From JBBTDV01 sp038042605 (GTDB lineage: Bacteria > Bdellovibrionota > UBA1018): a stretch of 64,000 nucleotides of DNA. This document shows, in pieces, positions 37,378 through 45,912 of this stretch. Numbering within the stretch: position 1 is the stretch's first letter; the number at the start of each line of letters is the position of its first letter. The stretch is from assembly GCA_964358645.1 (NCBI GenBank), contig CAYHPW010000009.1:6485-70484 (forward strand), read 5' to 3'. Made by a program: the position numbers and the translations under genes. Under the pieces are notes generated by a model. The model did not search any database. It saw only the letters and a program-made list of their open reading frames with translations, and was not told the DNA's origin.

Positions 37378-37717
37378 TATGCGCGGAGTTATATGGCGAA
37401 GACTTGCGCCGGTCGAGAAACAAAATGTCTTTTAATGTTTTTGGTAAAGGTTGTGAAGAGGCCTCGTTTCCGCTCTCATTTAATTTTTCCAGTATTTGCC
37501 TTTTGCGATAATGAAGCTCCGCTTTCCATATGGGATTATCAACCTCTACCCATAAAACCGAATCCTGTACACGAAAGGCCCTGGTATGTTTTGCTATGGA
37601 ACTTCCTACAGCTAATTCCCACCTGCCTAGGGCGGTGGCTTCGTTGATCCTGTTTGAAAGGGCTTTGTATCTGGTCCCTGCTTTTTTTAAAATGTCGGAG
37701 AGTCTTGTAAATGCCAT
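37343..37717 (-). CDS. DciA-like (DUF721) protein
   Basis: A 124-residue protein of the DUF721/DciA family, whose characterised members help load or operate the replicative helicase DnaB. Its core matches the family: GRWELAVGSSIAKHTRAFRVQDSVLWVEVDNPIWKAELHYRKRQILEKLN, where the alternating strands end in the conserved Trp and Leu positions. The C-terminal tail is short and Lys-rich. It is divergent from lptE (25 bp apart) and overlaps the convergent GYF_2 gene by 35 bases. Function in replication is inferred from family. Confidence 0.72.
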   Translation of the reverse strand: MAFTRLSDILKKAGTRYKALSNRINEATALGRWELAVGSSIAKHTRAFRVQDSVLWVEVDNPIWKAELHYRKRQILEKLNESGNEASSQPLPKTLKDILFLDRRKSSPYNSAHIKAQDALTRNK

Positions 37718-37742
37718 TTTTAATCGTTAAGAATTAAGCCGT

Positions 37743-38363
37743 ATGGGCATTTTTAAGTCAATGGGCGCCGCGTTCATTTTTACGTGTATTTCAATGTACG
37801 GTATATCATGTGGTTACGCGCTTCAGACGTCGCATAGCGGGTTTCTGGAGAAGGAAGGGATAAAAAAAGTATATGTCTCGCCAGTGGTGAATAACACTTA
37901 TAAGGCGGGTGTTGAGAATCTTGTTTATAACTCTCTGATAAGGACATTGGGCTCAAACCGCATGGTAAGGATAGTCCAGCAGGCCGAGCAGGCTGATGCC
38001 CTGTTACAGGGCACGGTCAATACCGCGCAGTATGCGATCAGTGTTGTAAGGACTGCCGACCGGCTTAACCCGATTAATTTGGGCAGCAGCGATCGTCGTG
38101 TCGCGGCTGAGTATTCGGTGTCGCTTAATTGTAGTTTTTTGCTTGTACGTGCCCCTGGCCGCGCCGGGCCGCAGCCAAGCATGAGGTCGACCGTCTGGTC
38201 ATCGACTTTTTCAAGAAACAAGCCTATACCTGCTGCTAACCAGCTTGACGTGCCGGGAACCACTTCTGCACTGATTAACGAAAGCGAGTTTGATAGAGCT
38301 CTTCAGGAGCTTTCACAAAACATGATGAGCGACGTGCATGAATCGATGCTGGCTGCTTTTTGA
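37743..38363 (+). CDS. lptE: LptE-like LPS-assembly lipoprotein
   Basis: A 206-residue predicted outer-membrane lipoprotein. The signal ends at a lipobox-like GISC (Cys23). The mature part matches LptE in layout: IKKVYVSPVVNNTYKAGVENLVYNSLIRTL, then a strand-rich middle and a C-terminal helix pair. LptE plugs the LptD barrel that inserts lipopolysaccharide. Sequence conservation in the family is low, so the assignment leans on order: holA follows 10 bp downstream, as in many proteobacteria. The lipobox is imperfect at the -3 position (Gly). Confidence 0.7.
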   Translation: MGIFKSMGAAFIFTCISMYGISCGYALQTSHSGFLEKEGIKKVYVSPVVNNTYKAGVENLVYNSLIRTLGSNRMVRIVQQAEQADALLQGTVNTAQYAISVVRTADRLNPINLGSSDRRVAAEYSVSLNCSFLLVRAPGRAGPQPSMRSTVWSSTFSRNKPIPAANQLDVPGTTSALINESEFDRALQELSQNMMSDVHESMLAAF

Positions 38364-38373
38364 GGTTTAAATT

Positions 38374-39357
38374 ATGCCTGAGCTTGAACCTAAAACTGTG
38401 CAAAAGGAGCTTGAAGAAGGCCTGTTATGGCCGGTGTATTGGGTCCACGGCCCGGAGACGTTTAAGGTAAGGGAACTTGTCAGGCGCATTAGGCGCGTGG
38501 TTATCGGTGATGCTGCTGCGGCCACGAGTTCATCGCTTTTTGGTTTGTCGGAACAGACATTCGATGGTTCCGATGTTGATGGTGGCACCGTAGCTGACGC
38601 AGCTCTTAGTTACTCACTTACTGGAGGGCTAAGGTTTATAGTCGTGCGTGATGCTCATGCGATAAAGAATCCGGAGCAGCTTGATGTGCTTTTTGGAAAG
38701 CGCGGGAAAAAGGAAGAACTCTCCAGCGTTTGTGTTTTTATTTCACCAGGGCTTGATAAGCGGAGAAAATTTTCCAGTCTCCTCGTGGAAAACGTTGCCG
38801 TAGTACCTTGCGAGGAAGTCCACGAGAGCGAGCGTGACACATGGATAGGATATCTTGCCAAGCGGCGTGGTTTAAATCTTGATGAAGCCTCGGTTACGCG
38901 GCTTTGTTCGCTTGAGCCATGGAGCCTTGATGTGGTCGATCAAGAGCTTGAGAAGCTGGCCATCAGTGGTGCTGGCTCGTTGCAGGATTTATTGATGGAT
39001 CCGCTCTTGCCACGCGGGGGGACCGAGGCATTTGTCGAAAGTTTTTTCTCACGTGATTACAGCGAATCAATGCATAGAGTAGCTGGTTTTGCCGGCAACC
39101 CTGACGATGCCATCCCGCTTGTTGGTCTGATCGCTTGGAATGCAAGGCAACTGATTTTATACCATGTGGGTGGTGCGCGACCAAATCGCTATATCCAAGA
39201 CAAGCTTAGGCGGTGGAGTAATGCATGGAGTTTTCGCGAGGCGCTTGATCTTCAACACGAGCTTGCGGCTTTGGATTATGAGCTTAAACAAACACCGGCT
39301 TTACCGCTTGGTGTTTGGGCAGCGCTTGTTATGCAATTTTGCAAGGCAGCTTTGTAA
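38374..39357 (+). CDS. holA: DNA polymerase III delta subunit
   Basis: A 327-residue clamp-loader subunit that opens the sliding clamp. Features include the N-terminal VYWVHGPETFKVRELVRRIR (domain I, where the P-loop of related subunits is degenerate), a central helical domain with RGLNLDEASVTRLCSLEPWSLDVVDQELEKLAI and the C-terminal collar with GLIAWNARQLILYH and DYELKQTPALPLGVWAALVMQFC (D-x-x-LK). The order lptE-holA and the adjacent convergent rpsT support the call. An AGG lies about nine bases before the ATG. Confidence 0.85.
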   Translation: MPELEPKTVQKELEEGLLWPVYWVHGPETFKVRELVRRIRRVVIGDAAAATSSSLFGLSEQTFDGSDVDGGTVADAALSYSLTGGLRFIVVRDAHAIKNPEQLDVLFGKRGKKEELSSVCVFISPGLDKRRKFSSLLVENVAVVPCEEVHESERDTWIGYLAKRRGLNLDEASVTRLCSLEPWSLDVVDQELEKLAISGAGSLQDLLMDPLLPRGGTEAFVESFFSRDYSESMHRVAGFAGNPDDAIPLVGLIAWNARQLILYHVGGARPNRYIQDKLRRWSNAWSFREALDLQHELAALDYELKQTPALPLGVWAALVMQFCKAAL

Positions 39358-39378
39358 GAAAGAATCCGTTTAGTGAAA

Positions 39379-39663
39379 CTAAGCCTGAGTGGATGAAGCC
39401 GGGGCGGTCTTTTTTAAAAGCGCCGCTAGCCTGCTGATCTTTCTGTTTACACGCTCTTTTGGGACCGCGCCCTTGCTGGCGGCTTTTCTCAAAGCTCTTT
39501 CAGCCTTATGGAAAAAATCCTTGGCCTTTGAAGGGTCTTTTGACTTAATGGCTTCCGTAGCAGCGCGCACGCTCGTGTGGGTTGCGCTCTTTACCATTCT
39601 GTTGCGCTTCTGGCGTTTTATAGCCTGCCTTGCGCGTTTTGTTGATTGACGTGTGTTAGCCAT
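39379..39663 (-). CDS. rpsT: 30S ribosomal protein S20
   Basis: A 94-residue, strongly basic helical protein that binds 16S rRNA in the small subunit. The start ANTRQSTKRARQAIKRQKRN and the central HKAERALRKAASKGAVPKERVNRKISRL are standard for S20. The ATG directly follows the TAA of hldD, and GAAAGG within the end of hldD provides the ribosome-binding site, so translation is coupled. It converges on holA, a common arrangement. Confidence 0.95.
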   Translation of the reverse strand: MANTRQSTKRARQAIKRQKRNRMVKSATHTSVRAATEAIKSKDPSKAKDFFHKAERALRKAASKGAVPKERVNRKISRLAALLKKTAPASSTQA

Positions 39664-40662
39664 TTAAAATTTCCTTTCATGTGGTGGGATACAGCATGAT
39701 GTGGTTTTTTTCAACTGTCTTACGTATCTGGATACTCCATCCTCAAGATTTATAAAATCAAACATGTAGCCAGCCGCCCTCAGTCGGATCATCGTTGCTT
39801 TGGTGAAATACTGATAACGTTGCCTCAGGTCAGCCGGGGTATCAATGAATTCAATGTTTTCTGGGATATCTAGTTCCTTGAAAACAGCTCTGGCAAGATC
39901 CAGAAAAGAGCGCGCATGCCCGGTCCCGAGGTTAAAGATACCTCTGCCTAGCGGTTTGTTAAGTGCGAAGTGTAGAACGCTTACGGTGTCATCCACGTGG
40001 ATGAAGTCACGTTTCTGGTGGCCGTCCTGGATGTCAGGCCTGTGGCTCCTAAAGAGGTGGACTTTGCCGCCCGTAATGATCTGGTCAAACGCATGGAGCA
40101 CCACGCTGGCCATTGCTCCTTTGTGGCGCTCGCCAAAGCCGTAAACGTTGAAAAATTTGAACGCCGCCCATCGGGGTGGGGTTTTCTTTAACCTTTCCTG
40201 CTCGAGAACCCATAGGTCAAACAAATGCTTGGATTCGCCATACGGGTTTAGGGGCTGAAGCGAGGTGAGCATGGCTTCGTCGTCATCATATCCTTTTGCG
40301 CCGTCGCCGTATGTAGCGGCACTGCTTGCGTAGACGAAAGGGATATTGTTTTTTGCAGCGTATTGCCAAAGATTTTTTGAGTACTCAAGGTTGGTGGCCT
40401 TGAGATATTGTCTGTTGGTTTCCATCGTATTTGTGCAGGCGCCAAGGTGAATTATTGCCGCCAGCTTTGGTTTGTGGTCCTCAAGATGACAGAATAGATC
40501 GTCTCGGTCTATGATTTCACCAAATTCAGCGTAGCAGTGTTCTGGCCGTGAACTAAAATGTGATGTTTTGTCCACTGAAATTACCGGGATATCAAGCTTG
40601 TTGCACGAGGCGGCGAACTGTGAGCCGATAAAGCCAGCCGCGCCTGTCACCAAATATTTCAT
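39664..40662 (-). CDS. hldD: ADP-L-glycero-D-manno-heptose 6-epimerase
   Basis: A 332-residue extended-SDR epimerase that makes the heptose nucleotide used in the LPS inner core. The NADP motif is VTGAAGFIGS at the N-terminus, SSAATYGDG carries the catalytic Ser, and NPYGESKHLFD gives Tyr and Lys; FNVYGFGERHKGAMASVV and RDFIHVDD are HldD-typical. The start is ATG 40662 with AAGG nine bases upstream; an upstream in-frame ATG seven codons earlier lacks a site. rpsT begins right after the stop. Confidence 0.9.
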   Translation of the reverse strand: MKYLVTGAAGFIGSQFAASCNKLDIPVISVDKTSHFSSRPEHCYAEFGEIIDRDDLFCHLEDHKPKLAAIIHLGACTNTMETNRQYLKATNLEYSKNLWQYAAKNNIPFVYASSAATYGDGAKGYDDDEAMLTSLQPLNPYGESKHLFDLWVLEQERLKKTPPRWAAFKFFNVYGFGERHKGAMASVVLHAFDQIITGGKVHLFRSHRPDIQDGHQKRDFIHVDDTVSVLHFALNKPLGRGIFNLGTGHARSFLDLARAVFKELDIPENIEFIDTPADLRQRYQYFTKATMIRLRAAGYMFDFINLEDGVSRYVRQLKKTTSCCIPPHERKF

Positions 40663-40716
40663 ATGAGCACGAACCTTATCCATTTAGCTGAATAAAAGCA
40701 ATTAAGCGGTGGGGGG

Positions 40717-40759
40717 CTTACCACCTCGCCAAGTCTAAGCATCTTGGCAAGGTGGTAAG
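40717..40759 (-). terminator. 17-bp stem-loop downstream of the ankyrin gene
   Basis: The left arm 40717-40733 (CTTACCACCTCGCCAAG) and the right arm 40743-40759 (CTTGGCAAGGTGGTAAG) pair at 16 of 17 positions, the exception being a G/T-type mismatch, around a 9-nt loop. It lies between the ankyrin gene stop and hldD. There is no T run, so it may be a terminator or an mRNA-end stabiliser. Confidence 0.5.
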
Positions 40760-40774
40760 GTTGGTGGGGGTGGT

Positions 40775-41767
40775 CTACAGATATTTCTTAATCAGCTTAG
40801 CGATATCTGAGTTTTTGCCATACGTATTCTTGGCGATGCCGTAAGCTGTATGGCGATCTTTGTTTTTGATTTTAGGGTCAGCTCCGGCTTCCAATAGGGA
40901 TTTTGCGGTATCGATATCCCATTTTTTAGTGGCTAAGATCAAAGCGGTGTCACCAACTTGATTATACAGATCCAAATCGGCTCCTGCCTTGATTAGAGCA
41001 AGTGTGATGTCTTTGAACTCTTTTTGAACGGCGCATGTCAATACAGTATTACTACAGTTATCTGTTAGATATTTAAAATTTAGGTTGGCTCCTGCTTGGA
41101 TCAATGTAAGTGCGATGTCCTTGTGCCCATCGCTAGCAGCATATATCAAGGCGGTGTTAGAGTTAACATCTCTAGAATTTACGAATGCTCCTAATGCAAG
41201 CAGGTCCAAAGTGATTTCACCTAACCCCTTTCTGGCGGCAACCATCAGTGGAGACACTCTGGTTTCACTCTCCTTTACATTTGGACAAACTCCTTTTATG
41301 AATAGTAGCTCTTTTGCCTCATCGACGTTTCCAAGTTTAAGTTCGTCAAAAAGCTCTTTGATAAGATCAGGATCCCTACTGCAATAGCCATAGTAAGAAT
41401 CAAAATTATCCGAATAAATCGGCACTAGCCTGATTGAATTAAAAACTAAAAAATCATAAAATGGTCCGCTTGTGCTAGGAATGCCACCTTCTGCCAAGCG
41501 TGAAACCTCTTGTGCCACTGTCATCAGCTTACGTGTACGTTGTATGGACCGCTGCGGGATGAACGAGTGCAGGATCTCATGAAATAGTAACGCTCCTTTA
41601 GTGATGCAAACTTTAACTTCCATGATGTTTCTTTCAACAGATTCGGCAAAAAAGCGGTGTTTTGATTTCAAAACACCCATTATCTTTTGAAAATGAGCCT
41701 GAGTTGAGCCCCATTCGCTTGCCCACTGCCACTGGCAGACGGCGCTGCTAACTATGTCTCGCAGCAC
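40775..41767 (-). CDS. secreted HExxH and ankyrin-repeat protein, main part (frameshifted from its signal peptide)
   Basis: A 330-codon frame from GTG 41767. It carries a possible zinc-protease motif LLFHEILHSF (His63-Glu64, His67) in its N-terminal third and about five ankyrin repeats at residues 170-330 (for example SPLMVAARKGLGEITLDLLALGA, NTALIYAASDGHKDIALTLIQAG). The frame continues upstream without a start (TETVDVNGRPVLRDIV), and the missing N-terminus, a Sec signal peptide followed by GNGGQ, is found in another frame directly upstream (41779-41925). A two-base difference at an AGAG stretch near 41791-41795 separates them. So the gene is a frameshifted pseudogene, a phase-variable gene or affected by a sequence error. 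It is preceded by a TIGR02147 regulator. The HExxH region resembles the exported protein at 53987-55021. Confidence 0.6.
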   Translation of the reverse strand: MLRDIVSSAVCQWQWASEWGSTQAHFQKIMGVLKSKHRFFAESVERNIMEVKVCITKGALLFHEILHSFIPQRSIQRTRKLMTVAQEVSRLAEGGIPSTSGPFYDFLVFNSIRLVPIYSDNFDSYYGYCSRDPDLIKELFDELKLGNVDEAKELLFIKGVCPNVKESETRVSPLMVAARKGLGEITLDLLALGAFVNSRDVNSNTALIYAASDGHKDIALTLIQAGANLNFKYLTDNCSNTVLTCAVQKEFKDITLALIKAGADLDLYNQVGDTALILATKKWDIDTAKSLLEAGADPKIKNKDRHTAYGIAKNTYGKNSDIAKLIKKYL

Positions 41768-41778
41768 CGGCCTGCCGT

Positions 41779-41925
41779 TTACATCGACCGTCTCTGTCCT
41801 CCGTTGCCTACTGAGCTTTCTTTAGCCTGAGTTGGTACAGCGATTAATGCTGAGAGGGAAAATAACATCGCAACAGCTAAGCTTTTGCGAATGGATTTTT
41901 TAGGAGCAAGAGTTAACGTATTCAT
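41779..41925 (-). CDS. signal-peptide segment of the frameshifted HExxH/ankyrin gene
   Basis: A 48-codon frame from ATG 41925 with AAAGGA nine bases upstream. It encodes a basic n-region, a hydrophobic core (SLAVAMLFSLSALIAV), a cleavage site at TQA before KES, and SSVGNGGQ, after which the frame is lost and ends at TAA 41779. Removing two bases at the AGAG stretch joins it to the ankyrin frame. Its start lies 4 bp after the stop of the TIGR02147 gene, whose end supplies the ribosome-binding site. Confidence 0.6.
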   Translation of the reverse strand: MNTLTLAPKKSIRKSLAVAMLFSLSALIAVPTQAKESSVGNGGQRRSM

Positions 41926-41929
41926 TGGT

Positions 41930-42811
41930 TTAGTTCCTTTCTATTTTTTGGTCTGTTGTCGTGGTTATTTGTTGAGACTTTGGATTGGTCTTGGTCATGG
42001 GATAAAGCTGGATCTGTAAAGCATAAACAGTTTCGCCGTTAGCCTCTTCGAAAAGTTCTGCAAACTTATTTTTGAATTCCCTGATTGCTTCGCGTGCGCG
42101 TGAGAGATTTTCCTTCCTTACAACCAGAACAGAACTTGTAAATTCTCTTTCATCCAAGGATATCGTGCGGATTCCCTGTTTTGCATTTTCGAGCATTTGT
42201 TCATGATATCGTTTGATCGCCTCGCTCGCGGTATCGGAACCTGTGTGAATGCGCCCATCGGATACTTGTAGCCGCCCGCGCTCGTCACGGATTAGCATGT
42301 TTGATTGGAGAAGTTTTTGAATGGCTTGGCCAACTTCCCTGGGGGTGGCTTTGAAGCGAAGGCTTTTTGAAATCCAATCCGGATCTTCGAAGAAGGAATC
42401 CATCCTGCACATTTCACGGATTACAAAGTGGTACCAGTTGGAGACGATCGAAAACGTGGGGTCGTCTAGGATCTTAATTGCGCCGCTAGGATGTTGCCTG
42501 CCCATTTTTTCCATGAGCAAAACGCTGAGCTTTGGATCGCGCCGAATTTTATACAGGCGCACGAGGTCGCGGAAGTAATGCGCATCTCTTTCTCGGAAGC
42601 AAAAATATTGGATGAGTTTTTCAGTCATAAGCGGACCAGGATGACGTTGCCCTTGGATTATCTTTGTAATGGAGGAAGTTGCGTTGAGGCCTAATGTCTT
42701 GGCCCAGCATCGATAGCTCCATGAGGGTCTTTGCTTTTTCATGTCTTGGGCATGAGCTAGTAAAAAAGCCCGGTAGTCAGTGAATTTTTGAATGTTAAGT
42801 TCCGTTTTCAT
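41930..42811 (-). CDS. TIGR02147-family regulator (first copy)
   Basis: A 293-residue protein of the TIGR02147/DUF4423 family, abundant in Bdellovibrio and Fibrobacter-type bacteria and thought to be DNA-binding regulators. An N-terminal helix-turn-helix-like part is seen in FTDYRAFLLAHAQDMKK and WSYRCWAKTLGLNATSSITKIIQGQRHPG; the middle has ISNWYHFVIREMC-like family sequence (SIVSNWYHFVIREMCRMDSF), and the C-terminal domain contains ISLDEREFTSSVLVVRKENLSRAREAIREFKNKF and the closing VYALQIQLYPMT. The tail is Lys/Thr/Gln-rich. It precedes the secreted HExxH/ankyrin gene by only a few bases and is divergent from the Rrf2/oxidase operon across a region with two inverted repeats. Confidence 0.8.
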   Translation of the reverse strand: MKTELNIQKFTDYRAFLLAHAQDMKKQRPSWSYRCWAKTLGLNATSSITKIIQGQRHPGPLMTEKLIQYFCFRERDAHYFRDLVRLYKIRRDPKLSVLLMEKMGRQHPSGAIKILDDPTFSIVSNWYHFVIREMCRMDSFFEDPDWISKSLRFKATPREVGQAIQKLLQSNMLIRDERGRLQVSDGRIHTGSDTASEAIKRYHEQMLENAKQGIRTISLDEREFTSSVLVVRKENLSRAREAIREFKNKFAELFEEANGETVYALQIQLYPMTKTNPKSQQITTTTDQKIERN

Positions 42812-42840
42812 AGTGGTGCGTTATAGCGATTAAGAGGACA

Positions 42841-42855
42841 TTACGCAAGGCGTAA
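42841..42855. promoter_or_regulatory. inverted repeat upstream of the first TIGR02147 gene
   Basis: TTACGC (42841-42846), AAG and GCGTAA (42850-42855) form a perfect dyad 30 bp before the TIGR02147 start codon, on the expected 5' leader or promoter of that gene. Confidence 0.4.
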
Positions 42856-42884
42856 ATTGCTAATTTGACAAAAAGTAAATACAG

Positions 42885-42907
42885 ATTTGCCAACATATAT
42901 GGCAAAT
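42885..42907. promoter_or_regulatory. 8-bp inverted repeat between TIGR02147 and Rrf2 genes
   Basis: ATTTGCCA (42885-42892), a 7-nt spacer and TGGCAAAT (42900-42907). A consensus TATAAT on the plus strand lies 4 bp downstream (42912-42917), so the dyad covers the spacer and -35 region of a probable promoter for the rrf2-cco operon. Confidence 0.5.
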
Positions 42908-43066
42908 TAAATATAATATATTTAACTAGTTATATTAGAGAGTCCTGCATTTACGTTTAATTCTGTTCAAGAAAACCCAAGCATCCTTCACAAAAATAAT
43001 TTCTTGTATCCCATTTGATCGAATGTTAAACAGGATCGAACAAGTCCTGTTTCAAGAGGGGAGAAA

Positions 43067-43483
43067 GTGGTGTTAATCACCAGAAAAACAGATTACGCCA
43101 TTAGGTGTATTGTTTATTTGTCTCGCAACCAAGACCGTGACTCGAATATTGCCGAGATTGCAAGGGCTATGCACATCCCAAAAACCTTTCTTGCAAAGAT
43201 TCTCCAGATGCTTGTACGTAAAAAACTCGTTACCTCCACGCGTGGTATTAGCGGTGGGTTTCGCTTAGCGCGCAAACCTTCAGAAATCAGCCTCATGGAT
43301 ATTGTCATGGCCATACAATTCCGAATTGGTATCAATATATGTGTGGCGAATCCGAGATTATGCAGCTTGAACCATTCCTGTGCCATTCATCCCGTTTGGG
43401 TTGGAATCAGAATGGAGATAGATCGACGTTTGCGAACGATGACAATTGACAGCCTCCTTAATGCAGGAACACCGGCGCTATGA
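43067..43483 (+). CDS. Rrf2-family transcriptional regulator with cluster cysteines
   Basis: A 138-residue winged-helix regulator. The N-terminus ITRKTDYAIRCIVYLSR and the recognition helix IPKTFLAKILQMLVRKKLVTSTRG are standard for the family. Three cysteines (Cys92, Cys99, Cys105, spacing x6 and x5) lie in the position of the iron-sulfur ligands of IscR/NsrR, so it may sense oxygen, nitric oxide or iron status. The start is GTG 43067 after AGAGGGGAG. Its stop overlaps the ccoI start (ATGA), making it the first gene of the cbb3 oxidase operon and a likely regulator of it. Confidence 0.85.
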   Translation: MVLITRKTDYAIRCIVYLSRNQDRDSNIAEIARAMHIPKTFLAKILQMLVRKKLVTSTRGISGGFRLARKPSEISLMDIVMAIQFRIGINICVANPRLCSLNHSCAIHPVWVGIRMEIDRRLRTMTIDSLLNAGTPAL

Positions 43484-45912
43484 GAATTCTTAAGCAAGCA
43501 CTCTCACCCTCTCGAGAAGAAATGCCGGCTCATCCAGAGCGATCTTATTGCGTGCATTGTGGCACTAAAGTCATTGGTGAACTGCTCTTCTGCTGCCATG
43601 GCTGTGAAATAGTCCACGAACTGCTGACATCCAGCGGGTTGGGCCGCTATTACGAACTGAGACTTCAGCATAGTATAAAATCAGCGCTCAAACCGGTCAT
43701 CCTTTCTGATGAAACTTACGCATACCTTGACAGCACCGAGTTCAAAGCTAAATACACGCGAAACAGTGGAACTGCGATGGATTTTTATCTGGAAGGGGTA
43801 CATTGCGCTGCCTGCCTTTGGCTAATTGAAAAACTCCCTATGCTCGTGCCAGATCTCGTGTCCGCATCCCTTGATATTGGCAGGTCCGTCTTGCGAATTA
43901 CCACGTCAACAGGAGGCTCGTTTTGTGCCGCGGCCAAAACATTGGAGAAATTGGGTTATAAACCGCACCCACTCCAGCATGATAAAAGCGCCGAGAAGCT
44001 GCAAAAGCGGGAAAATAGGCGAGCGCTCATCCGCCTAGGTGTCGCAGGAGCACTTGCCGGGAACATCATGTTGATGACCGTTCCCCTTTATTCCGGCTTG
44101 AACGGAGGTGCTATCGCGACCAGCTTTCGATGGCTTTCGTTTTTGTTTTTTCTTCCAATTGTTTTTTATAGCGCGGTTCCTTTTTATCAAAGCGCTTGGG
44201 CCTCAATCCGAACGCGCACCTTATCCATAGATTTACCCATCGTACTAGCGATTATTCTGGGAACCGGCGTCAGCTTTGTTCATCTTCTCACACACTCATC
44301 GCATCTTTATTTCGACTCACTCGCTATGCTGGTATTTCTGCTTCTTTCGAGCCGCTATGCCTTACGGAGAATTCAGCAGACCTCTCTATTTACTTCACAT
44401 CTTTATCAATTTCTGGCTCCCACAATCGCTCGACGCATCGATCCGGAAAACGGGAATGTCGTTGAACTGCCGGCGACTAGCCTTATCACTGGTGATTTAA
44501 TTCGCGTAAATACTCAGGATGTCCTGCCTGCCGATGGAAAGATTCGCCGGGGTTGTGGTGAAATCAATTGCGCTATTCTCACTGGCGAACCATTTCCACA
44601 GGCAGTGGATCTTGGTGACGCTGTTTTTGCTGGGACCGTAAACGAAGGTTTAGCTCTCGAAGTAGAAGTCACAGCTGTCGGGCGAGATACCCGTTTGGGG
44701 CAGATCCTGAGAGAATTGGAAAATGGCACTGCCCGCAAACCAGCGATCGTGACAAGCGCGGATCGGGCGGCCAAGTGGTTCCTTACGGTCGTTTTCATCA
44801 TGGCGCTTGTCATTTTGGCGCTATCCCCAACGTTTGAGGAAGGATTCAGCCGGGCACTCGCGCTGATTATTGTTACGTGTCCCTGCGCCCTTGCGCTCGC
44901 CACTCCACTTGCACTCAGCGTATCGCTTGGAAAAGCAGCTCGGCACGGGATCCTGATCAAGGGTGCCGAAGTGCTGGAGAAAATCAGTCTTGCCCGCACG
45001 ATAGCGTTAGACAAGACCGGCACGCTCACGGAAGGCCGACTGGACGTTCTGGAATGGTCACAAACCGCAGGCGATGTAACTGACAGCGACCTCAAAAATT
45101 CAATATTAGCACTGGAACGCCGATCAAAACACCCGATTGCCCACGCTCTCTTGCGTTACCTAGAGCAAGGAGTGGCGAATTCCTATCAGCAAGTTGAAAA
45201 TTTTCTAGTTGAAGATTTTAAGGAACAACCTGGTCTTGGGATTGAGGGGCGAATCAACGGCCGGCATTTGGTTTTGAGACCGGCACGCGAGATCGAAGGA
45301 ACTGCAGTTGGAATTTTTTGCGGGGATACCCGCATCGGACATATTCGCCTAGGTGATAGAGTGCGGACAGACTCGGCAGAATCTACGGCTGAACTTGTGA
45401 AGCTTGGTTTTACTCCCTATTTAATTTCAGGCGATAATCACTCTGCCGTTGCGGCTATTGGCCGGGACCTTGGTCTTAGGCCTGAACAGCTCATCGCTGA
45501 GGCTTCACCCGAATTCAAAAAAAAATTTATGGATTCCAATCCGCGATCGATCATGGTCGGTGATGGTGCTAATGATGCGTTGGCGCTTTCTAGTGCCTTC
45601 GTGGGTGTGGCCGTTCATGGCAGCATGGAAATCAGCATACATACCGCCGATGTCTATCTAACCATGCCAGGCTTGAATCCTGTGGTGAGGTTAATCCGGA
45701 TCGCGCGAGAGACGATGCACACAATCCATCGTAACTTCGCTTTTTCGCTGTTTTACAATATCTTTGGCGCCTGTGCCGCAGCGACAGGTCATATGACACC
45801 TCTGTTTGCAGCGGCTCTGATGCCACTTAGCGCCTTCACTGTATTTGGATCTTCGCTTTTGGGAACTCGCGCATTACATGCAGCGCTCAATGGACCGGGT
45901 AAAATTAAATGA
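43480..45912 (+). CDS. ccoI: cbb3 oxidase assembly copper-exporting P-type ATPase CcoI
   Basis: An 810-residue P1B-type ATPase that moves copper across the inner membrane for the oxidase binuclear centre. The N-terminal Cys-rich domain (YCVHCGTKV...FCCHGCEIVHELL) is followed by an HMA domain with Cys109 and Cys112 in GVHCAACLW, the CPC motif (Cys467, Cys469) in TCPCALALATP, the phosphorylated Asp511 in DKTGTLTEG, the HP motif in SKHPIAHAL and the hinge GDGANDALAL. These are all standard for CcoI/FixI. It overlaps rrf2 upstream and ccoS downstream by four bases each. Confidence 0.92.
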   Translation: MRILKQALSPSREEMPAHPERSYCVHCGTKVIGELLFCCHGCEIVHELLTSSGLGRYYELRLQHSIKSALKPVILSDETYAYLDSTEFKAKYTRNSGTAMDFYLEGVHCAACLWLIEKLPMLVPDLVSASLDIGRSVLRITTSTGGSFCAAAKTLEKLGYKPHPLQHDKSAEKLQKRENRRALIRLGVAGALAGNIMLMTVPLYSGLNGGAIATSFRWLSFLFFLPIVFYSAVPFYQSAWASIRTRTLSIDLPIVLAIILGTGVSFVHLLTHSSHLYFDSLAMLVFLLLSSRYALRRIQQTSLFTSHLYQFLAPTIARRIDPENGNVVELPATSLITGDLIRVNTQDVLPADGKIRRGCGEINCAILTGEPFPQAVDLGDAVFAGTVNEGLALEVEVTAVGRDTRLGQILRELENGTARKPAIVTSADRAAKWFLTVVFIMALVILALSPTFEEGFSRALALIIVTCPCALALATPLALSVSLGKAARHGILIKGAEVLEKISLARTIALDKTGTLTEGRLDVLEWSQTAGDVTDSDLKNSILALERRSKHPIAHALLRYLEQGVANSYQQVENFLVEDFKEQPGLGIEGRINGRHLVLRPAREIEGTAVGIFCGDTRIGHIRLGDRVRTDSAESTAELVKLGFTPYLISGDNHSAVAAIGRDLGLRPEQLIAEASPEFKKKFMDSNPRSIMVGDGANDALALSSAFVGVAVHGSMEISIHTADVYLTMPGLNPVVRLIRIARETMHTIHRNFAFSLFYNIFGACAAATGHMTPLFAAALMPLSAFTVFGSSLLGTRALHAALNGPGKIK

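Noticed and set aside
44514..45095. Minus-strand open frame of 193 codons
   Set aside because: It is antisense to ccoI over the CPC and DKTGT motifs.
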